Shown: positions 41,131-50,039 of the stretch, one piece after another | Layout: every line of letters begins with the position of its first letter | Numbering within the stretch: the first letter of the stretch is position 1 | Origin: Bog-532 sp963720945 | GTDB lineage: Bacteria > Actinomycetota > Actinomycetes > Streptosporangiales > Streptosporangiaceae | DNA length: 64,000 nucleotides | Assembly: GCA_963720945.1 (NCBI GenBank) | Contig: CAVRHH010000007.1 | Coordinates: 248,001-312,000 of the forward strand | Direction: 5' to 3' | Made by a program: the position numbers and the translations under genes | The notes under the pieces: generated by a model | Told to the model about the DNA's origin: nothing | The model's database searches: none | What the model saw: the letters and a program-made list of their open reading frames with translations, nothing else

Positions 41131-41982
41131 TCAGCCCGCGAAGGTGCCGAGGGGCAAGCCGCGGACGCCGGGAGTGGCGTGGAAGATCGCGCCCGCCCCG
41201 GGCTCGGCATCGGGCGGGAGGTTCTCCCGGGACGTGGTGATGTTCAGCTTGTCCAGGCCGTCGCCGCCGAAGGCGCAGGCGGTGACCTGGCTGGGGAGAA
41301 CTTCGATCACCGCGTCCAGTTTCCCGTCCGCCGTGTAGCGGTGCACGGCGTGGCCGCGGTACATGGCCACCCAGATCCCGCCCTCGGCGTCCAGGGCCAT
41401 CCCGTCCGGGACGCCGTGATCCGGATCGACGTGCACCACCGGCCGGCGCGCGGACGGCATCCCGGCGGCCGGGTCATAGTCGAAGACGTCTACCCGCTGG
41501 GTCGGGGTGTCGATGTAGTACATCTGCTCACCGTCGGCGCTCCAGGCGACGCCGTTGGAGATCGTCACGCCCGCGAAAACGAGGTGGATGCCGCCGTCCG
41601 GGTCGAACCGGTAGAATGCGGCGCGCGGGCCGGCCTGATCGTAAGGCATCGACCCGCAGAAGAACCGGCCCTGCCGGTCCACGCCGCCCTCGTTCATGCG
41701 TATCCCGGGGTCGGTGAACGCGGTCTGCTCGGGGCCGGCCTGCCCGTCGCCGTCGACGAGCACGAAGCCGTGCTCGACCGCGACCACCAGCCCTCCGTCC
41801 GCCCGTGGCCGCATCGCCGCCGCGATCGTGCCCACGTGCAGGCGGTCGATCTGCCCGGCCGGGGTCAGCGTGAGGATGTCGCCCTGCAGCATGTCGACGA
41901 ACCGCAGCACGCCAGCGGCGGTGTCCCAGATCGGGCCCTCGCCGTGATAGCTGCAGGGAGCGGTCAGCTGTTCAGCCTTCAT
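41131..41982 (-). CDS. SMP-30/gluconolactonase-like protein
   Basis: A 283-aa six-bladed beta-propeller of the SMP-30 family. The metal ligands are in the usual places: HGEGPIWD (Glu), RMNEGGVDRQGRFFCG (Asn), ISNGVAWSADG (Asn) and VPDGMALDAEGGIWVA (Asp). Such enzymes hydrolyse sugar lactones with a divalent metal. No Shine-Dalgarno is evident; TAGGAT 9 nt upstream may be a -10. A GC-only stretch of GGGGCGCGGCG repeats lies directly downstream. Confidence 0.88.
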   Translation of the reverse strand: MKAEQLTAPCSYHGEGPIWDTAAGVLRFVDMLQGDILTLTPAGQIDRLHVGTIAAAMRPRADGGLVVAVEHGFVLVDGDGQAGPEQTAFTDPGIRMNEGGVDRQGRFFCGSMPYDQAGPRAAFYRFDPDGGIHLVFAGVTISNGVAWSADGEQMYYIDTPTQRVDVFDYDPAAGMPSARRPVVHVDPDHGVPDGMALDAEGGIWVAMYRGHAVHRYTADGKLDAVIEVLPSQVTACAFGGDGLDKLNITTSRENLPPDAEPGAGAIFHATPGVRGLPLGTFAG

Positions 41983-42072
41983 GACGGGCCTATCCTACGA
42001 AACCGCCCGGCCCGGGCCGGGCGGCCGGCCGGTGCCCGGCCGGCGTAGGGGAAGGACCGGACCGGCCGTTAG

Positions 42073-42987
42073 TTAGCGGGCGACTCCGGCGCCGAGCCGC
42101 CGGCCGCGCCCGATGGCCGGGGCCTGGGCGAGCCCGCGGCGGCGGCGGATCGATTCGTTCAGCATGTTGAACGCGATGTCGACCGCGACCCCGAGGACCA
42201 GGATCACGATCATGATCGAGATCACCCCCACCATGTCCGTCTGGTCCTGGTCGGAGGAGAGCAGCACGCCGATGGACGGCGAGTTGGGCACGATGACGAG
42301 CAGTTCGCCGGCGAACAGGCCGTGCCAGGCGAACGCCCAGCCCTGCTTCAGCCCGGCGACGAAGGGCGGCAGCGCGGCCGGCATGATCAGATCGCGGTAC
42401 AGCGCGAAGCGGCGCAGGCCCATGCTCTTGCCCGCGCGCAGCAGCAGCGGCGGCGTGAAGTCGACGCCGGCGATCAGGCCGTTGGCGATCGACGGGGCCG
42501 CGGTGATGATGACCATGAACAAGATGGCCGGGGTGTTGTTGCCGAACAGGATGATCGCGAACGGGATCCAGACCACCGACGGGATGGTCTGCAGGCCCGT
42601 GATCATCGAGCCGACGGCGGCCCGCACCGGCGGGACCCGAGCCACGACGAGGCCGACCGCGGACCCGATGACGAGCGCCAGCGCGAACCCGATGACCGCA
42701 CGGCGCAGGGTGGTCCCGATGGCCTGCCAGAGCTGGCCGTGGGTGAGCTGGTGCCACAGGTCCGGGAAGACCTGGCCCGGGCCGGGCAGGATGTCGTGCG
42801 GCTTCACGTTGAGCAGGTAGACGAGTTCCCACACGCCGAGCACGATCGCCACCGCGAGCACCTTGGGCCACAGCGCGCGCCAGACCCGGCCGCCGATCTC
42901 GCCCGTGCTGCGCCCGCGGCCGCGCGGGACGTTTTCCAGGTTGTCGAGGCCGGTGAGCGCGGCCGCCTCTTCCGTGTCAGCCGACAT
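42073..42987 (-). CDS. ABC importer permease (sulfonate/nitrate/taurine type)
   Basis: A 304-aa permease with six membrane segments and the binding-protein-dependent transport loop GLKQGWAFAWHGLFAGELLV (EAA-type) that docks the ATPase. The SsuC/TauC-like pattern TLRRAVIGFALALVIGSAVG is present. It overlaps the ATPase gene by 11 bases and is the last gene of the operon. Substrates of this subfamily include alkanesulfonates, taurine, nitrate and thiamine precursors; the sequence does not decide between them. Confidence 0.88.
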   Translation of the reverse strand: MSADTEEAAALTGLDNLENVPRGRGRSTGEIGGRVWRALWPKVLAVAIVLGVWELVYLLNVKPHDILPGPGQVFPDLWHQLTHGQLWQAIGTTLRRAVIGFALALVIGSAVGLVVARVPPVRAAVGSMITGLQTIPSVVWIPFAIILFGNNTPAILFMVIITAAPSIANGLIAGVDFTPPLLLRAGKSMGLRRFALYRDLIMPAALPPFVAGLKQGWAFAWHGLFAGELLVIVPNSPSIGVLLSSDQDQTDMVGVISIMIVILVLGVAVDIAFNMLNESIRRRRGLAQAPAIGRGRRLGAGVAR

Positions 42988-43798
42988 GGCGCATCACCTC
43001 CTCGTTCAGCTGGGCCTTGATCTGCATGGCCCGCTCGACCGTCTGGCCCGAGTCGATGCCGCGTGGCCGGGCGGCCTCGATGCCGAACTCCTGCAGGACA
43101 CGCCCCGGCCGGCTGCTCAGCAGCACTACCCGGTCGCCGAGGCGCACGGCCTCGCGTACCTCATGCGTGACGAACAGCACGCTGAACCCCTGCCGCCGCC
43201 AGATGCCCTCCAGCAGCTCGTGCAGCAGATCGCGGGTCATCGCGTCCAGCGCGCCGAACGGCTCGTCCATCAGCAGCACCTCGGCGTCCTGGGCCAGGGC
43301 GCGGGCCAGCGCCACCCGCTGCCGCATCCCGCCGGACAGCTCGTGCGGGCGCTTGTCCGCGAACCCGCCGAGGTGCACCGACTCCAGCAGGTCCTGGACC
43401 CGCTGGTGCCGCTCGCGGCGGCGCACGCCGTTGGCGCGCAGCGGGAGCCCGACGTTCTGGGCGGCCGTGAACCACGGGAACAGCGCCGGTTCCTGGAACA
43501 TGAACGCCACCGGGCGGCCGCCGGTCGACACCGTGCCGCTGGTGGGGGGCTCCAGGCCCGCCACCAGCGACAGCAGCGTGCTCTTGCCGCACCCGGACGC
43601 GCCGATCAGGCAGACGAACTCGCCGGGCGCGACCGACAGGGACACCCCGTCCAGGGCCACGGTCGCGCCGCGCCCTTTGCCGAACGTCTTGGTGACATCG
43701 GTGATCTGGATCGCGGGCGCGACGTCCTGGCCGGCGGGGCCAGGCGAGGCAGCCGGCGGGGCCTGCCCGTTAAGCGTGCGCTGGTCCGTGGTGCCCAT
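42977..43798 (-). CDS. ABC importer ATPase (sulfonate/nitrate/taurine type)
   Basis: A 273-aa nucleotide-binding subunit. Walker A GASGCGKSTLL is near residue 67, the Q-loop is in MFQEPALFPW, the signature is LSGGMRQRVALARAL, and Walker B is VLLMDEPFGALD followed by VTHEVREA. SsuB/TauB-like length. The first ~28 residues form a Pro/Ala-rich extension. It begins 9 nt after the binding-protein gene and overlaps the permease gene. Confidence 0.92.
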   Translation of the reverse strand: MGTTDQRTLNGQAPPAASPGPAGQDVAPAIQITDVTKTFGKGRGATVALDGVSLSVAPGEFVCLIGASGCGKSTLLSLVAGLEPPTSGTVSTGGRPVAFMFQEPALFPWFTAAQNVGLPLRANGVRRRERHQRVQDLLESVHLGGFADKRPHELSGGMRQRVALARALAQDAEVLLMDEPFGALDAMTRDLLHELLEGIWRRQGFSVLFVTHEVREAVRLGDRVVLLSSRPGRVLQEFGIEAARPRGIDSGQTVERAMQIKAQLNEEVMRHVG

Positions 43799-43807
43799 CG
43801 GCTCACC

Positions 43808-44851
43808 TCATGAATTGACTTGCGACTCACCGGCCGCTTGCAGCAACTGGTTGAGCGGCCCCAGGTCGAAGATGCCGCTCAGGTTGGTCGACTTCAGCAG
43901 CCCCACCGCCTCGGCCTGCTGCGCGTCCGTCGACAGCGACGACGCGTCCGGGTCATTGGTGAAGGTGATCTCCTTGAAGGCGTCCGGCAGCACGCTGGAC
44001 TTGATGCCCTTGCCGGACAGCGCCGCCAGCTCCTTATTCGCGGCGGACTGGGCTGCGGCCGGGTCCTTGGCGATGTAGTCGTTGGCCTCGATCTGCCCCT
44101 TGAGCAGGTCGCTGACGATGGCCGGGTGAGCCTTCAGGAAGCTCTGCGTCACGACCAGGAGCGTGGTCACACCGGGCTCGGTGAACAGGACCTTGCCGCC
44201 GTCCTTGACCATCTCGACGTCATAGGGCGACGGTTCGGAGGCGCCGGCGATCTGCCCGGACTGGAACTGCAGCACGGCGTCCGAGTTGGGGTTGGTCGGC
44301 TTGATGGTGACGTCTCCCCCGCCGGTGGTCGTGGTGGCCAGGCCGTTCTGCTTAAGCCAGTAGCGCACGGCCACGTCCTGGGTATTCCCCAGGGACGGGG
44401 TGTCGACGACCTTGCCCTTCAGCCCGGACGCGCCGGTGATGCCCGGCTTGACGACGACCGACGCGCCCCCGGTGGCCGCACCGGAGATGATCTTGATCGC
44501 GGTGCCGCCGGACTTCTGGAAGGCGTTGATCGCGGGGTTCGGGCCCACGTAGGCGGCGTCGAGCTGCCCGGCGAGGATGGCCGTAGTCTCCTGTGTCCCG
44601 CTGTTGTAGACGGTGGTCGTCAGCTTGCCGCTGCTGCCGAGATTCTTCGTGAAAAAGCCCTGCTGAATACCGACGAGGGCCGACGCATGCGTGATATTGG
44701 CCAGCAGCCCGAGCCGTACGGTCACGGGGGCACTCGCCGCGCCGGAGCTGCTGGAGCTTCCGGATCCGGTGCCGGACGATCCGCATCCCGCCAGGAGCAG
44801 CGCCCCCGCCACGACCGCGCCGACACCGGCGCCGAGAAAAGGTCTCCGCAT
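43808..44851 (-). CDS. ABC importer substrate-binding lipoprotein
   Basis: A 347-aa binding protein of the NMT1/SsuA-like fold. The signal peptide ends in a lipobox (LLAGC, about Cys23), then a Gly/Ser linker. The domain begins VTVRLGLLANITHASALVG and contains QLDAAYVGPNPAINAF and VVDTPSLGNTQDVAVRYWL, as in aliphatic sulfonate and nitrate binders. First gene of the importer operon. Two direct repeats precede it by 20-64 nt. Confidence 0.88.
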   Translation of the reverse strand: MRRPFLGAGVGAVVAGALLLAGCGSSGTGSGSSSSSGAASAPVTVRLGLLANITHASALVGIQQGFFTKNLGSSGKLTTTVYNSGTQETTAILAGQLDAAYVGPNPAINAFQKSGGTAIKIISGAATGGASVVVKPGITGASGLKGKVVDTPSLGNTQDVAVRYWLKQNGLATTTTGGGDVTIKPTNPNSDAVLQFQSGQIAGASEPSPYDVEMVKDGGKVLFTEPGVTTLLVVTQSFLKAHPAIVSDLLKGQIEANDYIAKDPAAAQSAANKELAALSGKGIKSSVLPDAFKEITFTNDPDASSLSTDAQQAEAVGLLKSTNLSGIFDLGPLNQLLQAAGESQVNS

Positions 44852-44870
44852 TAGTATTAGTCTCTTTTTC

Positions 44871-44915
44871 TATCTGGCTGATCGGTAATGTTTTCCATCT
44901 GGTTGATCGGTAATG
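44871..44915 (-). promoter_or_regulatory. Direct repeats before the ABC importer operon
   Basis: Two 20-bp copies (44871-44890 and 44896-44915) of ATCTGGYTGATCGGTAATG, spaced by 5 bp, in an AT-rich stretch 20 nt upstream of the binding-protein start. About 25 bp from copy to copy would place bound regulators about two and a half turns apart. Confidence 0.7.
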
Positions 44916-45097
44916 CCTGGATAGTACTACACCGGACCTGTAGGAAATATTGACATCAGCGCCGTGCGGCCGGATGCCGCCGTGGGGTCAGGAGCCGGGA
45001 GGCGGGTACTGCCCGTGGGGCTGAATGCCGGGATGCCGGGTGCTGCCTGGGACTTAGCGCCGGGAAGCCGGGGCCGGCGTGCGGCTGGCCGTGGCGA

Positions 45098-45466
45098 CTA
45101 GTCGCCGCCCTCCTGCTCGACGTTCACACCCTGGATCGACGGGAACTTCGACAGGCACTGCTCCAGCCGCGCGACGTCCGTGTCGGACGCCTGGTCGATG
45201 CGGAACCGCACGTCATAGGCGCCGCTGGTCGCGTTGAGGGCGGTCGGGACCGGCTCCGGGGTGGCGTCCGGCACCGTGGAGCACGCGGCCCGCGCCTTCA
45301 GCATCGTCGCCTGGGGGGTACCGGCGTGGAAGGTCACGACCAGTTCCTGCTTGCCCAGCGCGGCGTCGAACTTGGCGCATCCGGCCGCCGCGAGCGCCGC
45401 CGCCGCGATCACCGCGCCGGCCAGGCGCCGGTGGCGCGTACCGACTACCCCACGTAGTGCTGGCAT
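45098..45466 (-). CDS. Small lipoprotein, unknown
   Basis: A 122-aa protein with a basic N-terminus (RHRR), an Ala-rich hydrophobic segment and lipobox AAAGC at about Cys30. The mature domain of ~90 residues has three further Cys; the phrase VRFRIDQASDTDVARLEQCL suggests a ferredoxin-like or similar alpha/beta fold. Homologues are common single-copy lipoproteins in actinobacteria. Leaderless promoter predicted. Divergent from the sulfotransferase gene. Confidence 0.75.
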   Translation of the reverse strand: MPALRGVVGTRHRRLAGAVIAAAALAAAGCAKFDAALGKQELVVTFHAGTPQATMLKARAACSTVPDATPEPVPTALNATSGAYDVRFRIDQASDTDVARLEQCLSKFPSIQGVNVEQEGGD

Positions 45467-45472
45467 GCGCCC

Positions 45473-45478
45473 AGCCTA
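45473..45478 (-). promoter_or_regulatory. Likely -10 element of the small lipoprotein gene
   Basis: On the minus strand TAGGCT, 6 nt before the ATG at 45466, no ribosome binding site. Confidence 0.42.
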
Positions 45479-45593
45479 TGCGCCCGCCCCCGGGCGCGTG
45501 CCCCCGGTACGGTAACCACCAGGGATCACGCCATGCACCATCGCCGGGGCGCCCGCGGCTCCGGCCGGTAACTTCTTGCAGACTGGTAACACC

Positions 45594-46505
45594 ATGCGCT
45601 CAGCACGTCACATTCTCATCGTCAACGGCCGCAAGGTGCAGCACCCGGTGTTCATTATCGGCGCGCCGCACTCCGGCACGCACCTGCTGGCCCGCGCGCT
45701 GAAGCGGACCGGCGGCGTGCACCTGACGATCGGCCAGTCCAGCGTGCTGCGCGTCATCTACGCCTTCGCCCGGCGCCCCTCGATCCACGACGGCCGCGGC
45801 GAGGCGGCCGCCTCGGTGCTGCGGGACGCGTTCGGCCAGGGCTGGCGGATCACCGCGCACGGCTGCATGGAGTGCCTCCCGGAGTGCCGGGAGGCCGCCG
45901 GGCTGGGCACCGGCATCGGGCCCTGCGCGACCGAGCGCGGCCTCCAGCTGTACGGCGACGCGAGCCCCGACCTGGCCTACTGCGCGGAAGCGCTGACCCA
46001 CGCCTTCCCGGACGCGCGGATCGTGCAGTTCATCCGGGACGGCCGCGACGTGGTGGCGTGCATGCTCCGCGATCCGGCCATCCTGTCCTGGTTCAAGCCG
46101 AGCTTCGCCAACCTCGACACCGAGTTCCCCAACCCCTTCTTCGGGGTGGAGACGGAAGAGGACCGGGACGGCTGGGCGGACCTGTCGGCGGCCGGCAAGT
46201 GCGCGATGCGCTGGCGGGGGGCGGTCCGGCTGGCCGCCCGGCTGCGGCGCAGCCTGCCCGCCGAGCAGCTCATCACGGTGCGCTACGAGACGCTGCTCGA
46301 GCGGCCCGGCCCGACCGCGTCCGCGATTTCCGCGTTCGTCGGCATGGCGCTGCCGGCCGGCCAGATGCGCGAGGTGCGGGACGCGCCGTCCATCACGGCC
46401 GGCGGCTGGCGGCGGGCGCTGTCGCCCGATCAGGCCGCCGACGTGGAGAAGGTCGCGGGCGAAGAACTCCGCCGCGTCGGCTACGCCCTATCCAGCGTCC
46501 GTTAA
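45594..46505 (+). CDS. Sulfotransferase family protein
   Basis: A 303-aa PAPS-dependent sulfotransferase-type protein. The 5'-phosphosulfate loop is in FIIGAPHSGTHLL (residues 20-32) and the 3'-phosphate region in IVQFIRDGRDVVACML. LITVRYETLLERP is the usual late motif. The start at 45594 is chosen over a TTG 18 nt upstream. The acceptor cannot be predicted. It could be a counterpart of the sulfatase at 25.4 kb, but there is no evidence beyond chemistry. Confidence 0.82.
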   Translation: MRSARHILIVNGRKVQHPVFIIGAPHSGTHLLARALKRTGGVHLTIGQSSVLRVIYAFARRPSIHDGRGEAAASVLRDAFGQGWRITAHGCMECLPECREAAGLGTGIGPCATERGLQLYGDASPDLAYCAEALTHAFPDARIVQFIRDGRDVVACMLRDPAILSWFKPSFANLDTEFPNPFFGVETEEDRDGWADLSAAGKCAMRWRGAVRLAARLRRSLPAEQLITVRYETLLERPGPTASAISAFVGMALPAGQMREVRDAPSITAGGWRRALSPDQAADVEKVAGEELRRVGYALSSVR

Positions 46506-46529
46506 GTAGTAGAGCTACGGCGGTGCTAT

Positions 46530-46699
46530 CGGCGAGCACCGGGAGCAGGTTACGGACAGGCGCTCGCTGCCGGCCCGGCGAGTCCGGGCCAACGGCCCGG
46601 CGAGCGGCCGGTGCCGGCGAGAACCGCAGCAGGTCACGGCGAGGCGCTCGCTACCGGCCCAGCGAACCGGGCCTTGCGCCCGGTGAGTGGCCGGTGTGT
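46530..46699. repeat. 85-bp tandem repeat, two copies
   Basis: Units 46530-46614 and 46615-46699 share CGGCGAG...CGC, GGCGCTCGCT and a CCGGGCC...GCCCGG hairpin, roughly 80% alike; a third begins at 46700. It lies between convergent genes. A related single copy is at 16577. Confidence 0.75.
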
Positions 46700-46775
46700 C
46701 GGCGATGTACCACCGCGCGGGCGCGGAGCGCATTCGGGGGGTTGCGGGGGGTCGCCCCCCCGGGCCAGCACTGGC

Positions 46776-48698
46776 TCATCCCCCCGGGCTAACACTATTC
46801 TCCTGGCCGGCGAACTGGGTGTGGTACAGCTCGGCGTAGAGGCCGTCCGCGGCCAGCAGTTCCTCGTGCGTGCCGCGCTCGGTGACCTTCCCGTGGTCGA
46901 TGACGAGGATCTGGTCGGCGTCCCTGATTGTGGACAGCCGGTGCGCGATGACCAGCGACGTCCGGCCCGCGAGCGCGGTCTTCAGCGCCTGCTGCACGGC
47001 GGCCTCCGACTCGGAGTCCAGGTGCGCGGTCGCCTCGTCCAGCACCACCACGGCCGGCGCCTTAAGCAGCAGCCGGGCCAGGGCGACCCGCTGCTTCTCC
47101 CCGCCGGACAGCCGGTAGCCGCGGTCGCCGACGATCGTGTCCAGCCCGTCCGGCAGGGCGGCGATCATGTCCCAGATCTGCGCGGCGCGGCAGGCCTCGA
47201 TCAGCTCGGCCTCGGTGGCCGCGGGCCGCGCGTACGCGAGGTTGGCGCGCAGGGTGTCGTGGAACAGGTGCGCGTCCTGCGTGACGACGCCCACGGCGTC
47301 GTGCAGCGACTCCTGCGTGACGTCGCGCAGGTCGTAGCCGCCGATGCGGACGGCGCCGGAGTCGGGGTCGTAGAGCCGCGCGGCGAGGCTGGTGATCGTC
47401 GTCTTCCCGGCGCCGGACGGGCCGACCAGCGCGGTCAGCCGGCCGGAGGGCGCGGTGAAGGTCACGCCGTCGAGCACGTTGCGGGTGGCGCCGGTCCGCT
47501 CCAGCGCCGGCAGCGCGATCGACTCCAGCGAGGCCAGGGACACCTCGGTGGCACTGGGATAGCGGAACGAGACGTCATCGAACTCGATCGCCGGGGCCGG
47601 CCCCGGCCCGCGCAGTGCCGTCGTCCGCAGCATGTCGACCGCGCCGGGCTTGTCCTCGATCAGCGGCTTGAGGTCCAGCACCTCGAAGACCCGGTCGAAG
47701 CTGACCAGCGCGGTCATCACGTTGACCTGGACGTTGGACAGCGAGGTGATCGGGGCGTAGACCCGGCCGAGCAGGGCGGTCAGCGCAACCAGCGTGCCGA
47801 GCTGGAAGACGCCGCGGATGATCAGGGTGCCGCCCAGCCCGTAGACGACGGCGGTGGCCATCGCGGCCAGCAGGGTGAGCGCGATGAAGAACACCTGCCC
47901 GTACATGGCGGTGGTGACGCCGATGTCACGGACCCGGGCGGCGCGCCCGGCGAACACGTCGGCCTCCTCACGCGGCCGGCCGAAGAGCTTGACCAGCATG
48001 GCCCCGGCCACGTTGAAGCGCTCGGTCATGGTCGAGCCCATCTCCGCGTCGAGCTGCATCGACTCCCGGGTGAGCCGCTGCATCCGGCGGCCGACCCGCC
48101 GGGCGGGCAGGATGAACAGCGGGATCAGCGCCAGCGCGATGATGCTGACCAGCCAGGACAGGTAGAACATGGTGACCAGGATCGCGACCAGGGACAGGAC
48201 GTTCGACACCACCGAGGACATGGTGGACGTGATCGCCTGCTGCGCCCCGATCACGTCGCCGTTGAGCCGGCTGACCAGGGATCCGGTCTGGGCCCGGGTG
48301 AAGAACGCGATCGGCTGCTTCTGCACGTGCCGGAAGACCTGCGTCCGCAGGTCGTAGATGAGGCTCTCGCCGATCCGGGCCGAGAACCACCGGTTGACGA
48401 CGCCGAGGAAGGCGTCAACCAGCGCGACGCCCGCGACGGCGCCGGCGATCCCGATCACGATCCCCTGGTCGCGGGCCAGGATGCCCTTGTCGATGATGTC
48501 CCGCAGCAGCAGCGGGTTGACCACCGTGATCAGCGCGTCCAGCGCGGTGGTGACCATGAAGGCGGCCAGCGCGCCCCGGTACGGCCGCGCGTAGGTGAGG
48601 ATCCGGCGGACCGTGCCCTTCTTGAGCTTCTGGCGGGTCACCGACGGGTCCTGCCGGAAGGACCTCATCATCGTCATGCTTGCCCGGGCGCTGTACAT
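46776..48698 (-). CDS. ABC exporter, fused permease and ATPase
   Basis: A 640-aa half-transporter. Six membrane segments lie in residues 40-340 (type IV exporter fold), followed by a nucleotide-binding domain with Walker A GPSGAGKTT (about 436), signature LSGGEKQRVALARLL, Walker B VVVLDEATAHLD and switch IAHRLSTI. A linker insertion (about 370-410) separates the domains. It works as a dimer in the membrane exporting drugs or lipids. The 3' end is followed by GC-only hairpins and the 85-bp repeats. Confidence 0.92.
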   Translation of the reverse strand: MYSARASMTMMRSFRQDPSVTRQKLKKGTVRRILTYARPYRGALAAFMVTTALDALITVVNPLLLRDIIDKGILARDQGIVIGIAGAVAGVALVDAFLGVVNRWFSARIGESLIYDLRTQVFRHVQKQPIAFFTRAQTGSLVSRLNGDVIGAQQAITSTMSSVVSNVLSLVAILVTMFYLSWLVSIIALALIPLFILPARRVGRRMQRLTRESMQLDAEMGSTMTERFNVAGAMLVKLFGRPREEADVFAGRAARVRDIGVTTAMYGQVFFIALTLLAAMATAVVYGLGGTLIIRGVFQLGTLVALTALLGRVYAPITSLSNVQVNVMTALVSFDRVFEVLDLKPLIEDKPGAVDMLRTTALRGPGPAPAIEFDDVSFRYPSATEVSLASLESIALPALERTGATRNVLDGVTFTAPSGRLTALVGPSGAGKTTITSLAARLYDPDSGAVRIGGYDLRDVTQESLHDAVGVVTQDAHLFHDTLRANLAYARPAATEAELIEACRAAQIWDMIAALPDGLDTIVGDRGYRLSGGEKQRVALARLLLKAPAVVVLDEATAHLDSESEAAVQQALKTALAGRTSLVIAHRLSTIRDADQILVIDHGKVTERGTHEELLAADGLYAELYHTQFAGQENSVSPGG

Positions 48699-48746
48699 GC
48701 GTGCGGGAACCTCCTCGCCGTGCTGGATTCTTCCCGCGGTGGCCCG

Positions 48747-49574
48747 TTACGGCGTCCGCCCCTCGCGAACAGCGTGTCCCTGCGCGGCGCTAGACCGTTC
48801 CCGCTGGAGCGCGGTCTGCGCGGCCCGTTCGGCCGCCGCCTGTTCCTCCAGCGTACGGCCGGCGGCGGTGGCCAGCAGGTGCTTTGTCGCGCGGACGGTC
48901 GCCGCATCGTGCGCGAGCAGCGCGGCGACCAGGCCGTCGACCGCCGCGTCCAGGCCATCGCCGGGGACGACGATCTCGGCCAGCCGCAGCTCGCGGGCCT
49001 CGGCCGCACCGACCGTCCGCGTCGTCAGGCACATTTCCAGGGCCCGCGGCAGGCCGACGATGTCGACCAGCGGCTTCGTCCCCGCCAGGTCCGGGACCAG
49101 GCCGAGGGCTGGTTCCCTCATGCACAGCTGCGCGTCGTCGGCCAGTACCCGCAGATCGCACGCCAGGGCCAGCTGGAACCCCGCGCCCAGGGCGTGCCCC
49201 CGGACCGCGGCCACCGAGACGATGTCCGCCCGGTGCAGCCAGAGGAAGCCGGCCTGCAGGCCGGCCAGCCATTCCCCGAACCCGGGGCTGAGCGGATCGA
49301 CGAGGGGGTCCTCCCCCGGCACGCCGTCCGCGGAAAACAGCCGCAGGTCGATCCCGGCCGAGAAGGACGGGCCCTCGCCGCGGACGACGACCACGCGCAC
49401 CTGCGGTGGCAGTCCCGCGCCGATCGCCGCGAGCCCCCGCCACATGCCGGGGGTCATCGCATTACGCCGTTCCGGCCGCTGCAGCGCCACCGTGGCCACC
49501 GCGCCGTCGATGTCCAGCCCGAGCCCCATGGCCCCGAGCCCGCTGGCCCCGAGCCCCATGGCACTGTCGGTCAT
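48747..49574 (-). CDS. Enoyl-CoA hydratase/isomerase family protein
   Basis: A 275-aa crotonase-fold protein. The oxyanion-hole glycines are in GPSFSAGIDLRL and RGHALGAGFQLALACDLRV. One catalytic Glu position (after ALGAG...ACDLR) reads MREPALGLVPD, retaining Glu. GGAGG 4 nt before ATG 49574 decides the start over ATG 49589. The N-terminal MGLGASGLGAMGLG repeat is unusual. The substrate is unassigned. The gene follows 48 nt upstream of the exporter start on the same strand. Confidence 0.88.
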   Translation of the reverse strand: MTDSAMGLGASGLGAMGLGLDIDGAVATVALQRPERRNAMTPGMWRGLAAIGAGLPPQVRVVVVRGEGPSFSAGIDLRLFSADGVPGEDPLVDPLSPGFGEWLAGLQAGFLWLHRADIVSVAAVRGHALGAGFQLALACDLRVLADDAQLCMREPALGLVPDLAGTKPLVDIVGLPRALEMCLTTRTVGAAEARELRLAEIVVPGDGLDAAVDGLVAALLAHDAATVRATKHLLATAAGRTLEEQAAAERAAQTALQRERSSAAQGHAVREGRTP

Positions 49575-49676
49575 CCGGCCTCCTGCCATTTACGCAGGCC
49601 ACACTCCGGGACCCGCGCCTCCACCGTATCGGCCGGGGCCCTGGGGGTACCGCCCCGGCGGCGGTACCCGCCTGAT

Positions 49677-49904
49677 TCAGGCGCCGCTCTTGGCCGACGA
49701 CTTGCCGCGCGTCGCGCCGCCGCGGCCCCGCAGCTTGACTCCCGTCTCGCTGAGCATCCGGTGCACGAAGCCGTACGACCGGCCCGTCGAGGCCGCGAGG
49801 GAACGGATGCTCTCGCCCGCGTCGTACCGGCTCTTGAGGTCGGCCGCGAGCTTGGAACGGTCCGCGCCCGTCACCCGTGTGCCCTTCTTGAGCGTCTCGG
49901 CCAC
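49677..49904 (-). CDS. Small helix-turn-helix DNA-binding protein
   Basis: A 75-aa protein. Residues 14-58 are a homeodomain-like helix-turn-helix (AADLKSRYDAGESIRSLAAS, then TGRSYGFVHRMLSETG), and the tail is basic and Gly/Ser/Lys-rich (RGRGGATRGKSSAKSG), so it probably binds DNA non-specifically or weakly. It starts at GTG 49904 with GGGAGG 5 nt upstream. Proteins of this type are conserved across actinobacteria with no settled function. Confidence 0.82.
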   Translation of the reverse strand: MAETLKKGTRVTGADRSKLAADLKSRYDAGESIRSLAASTGRSYGFVHRMLSETGVKLRGRGGATRGKSSAKSGA

Positions 49905-50039
49905 ATTTACCTCCCGTTAGGTAGAGTCACCGCTGCGTAACGTCGCCCCCCGCCATGATCAGGCACCGATGCCGGAATAGCCACCCGCATTGAGGTAAAC
50001 GATCATTATTTTCGCCAGCGGGGCCCGATGACGACAAGC

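Noticed and set aside
46740..46765. GGGGGG-TCG-CCCCCC hairpin near the exporter 3' end
   Set aside because: Homopolymer runs in very GC-rich DNA and no T-run; insufficient for a terminator call.
46611..49940. Very long open frame on the plus strand (about 1,100 codons) opposite the ABC exporter and hydratase genes
   Set aside because: Arg/Gly/His/Gln-rich translation typical of the antisense of GC-rich genes; the minus-strand genes have full domain motifs.
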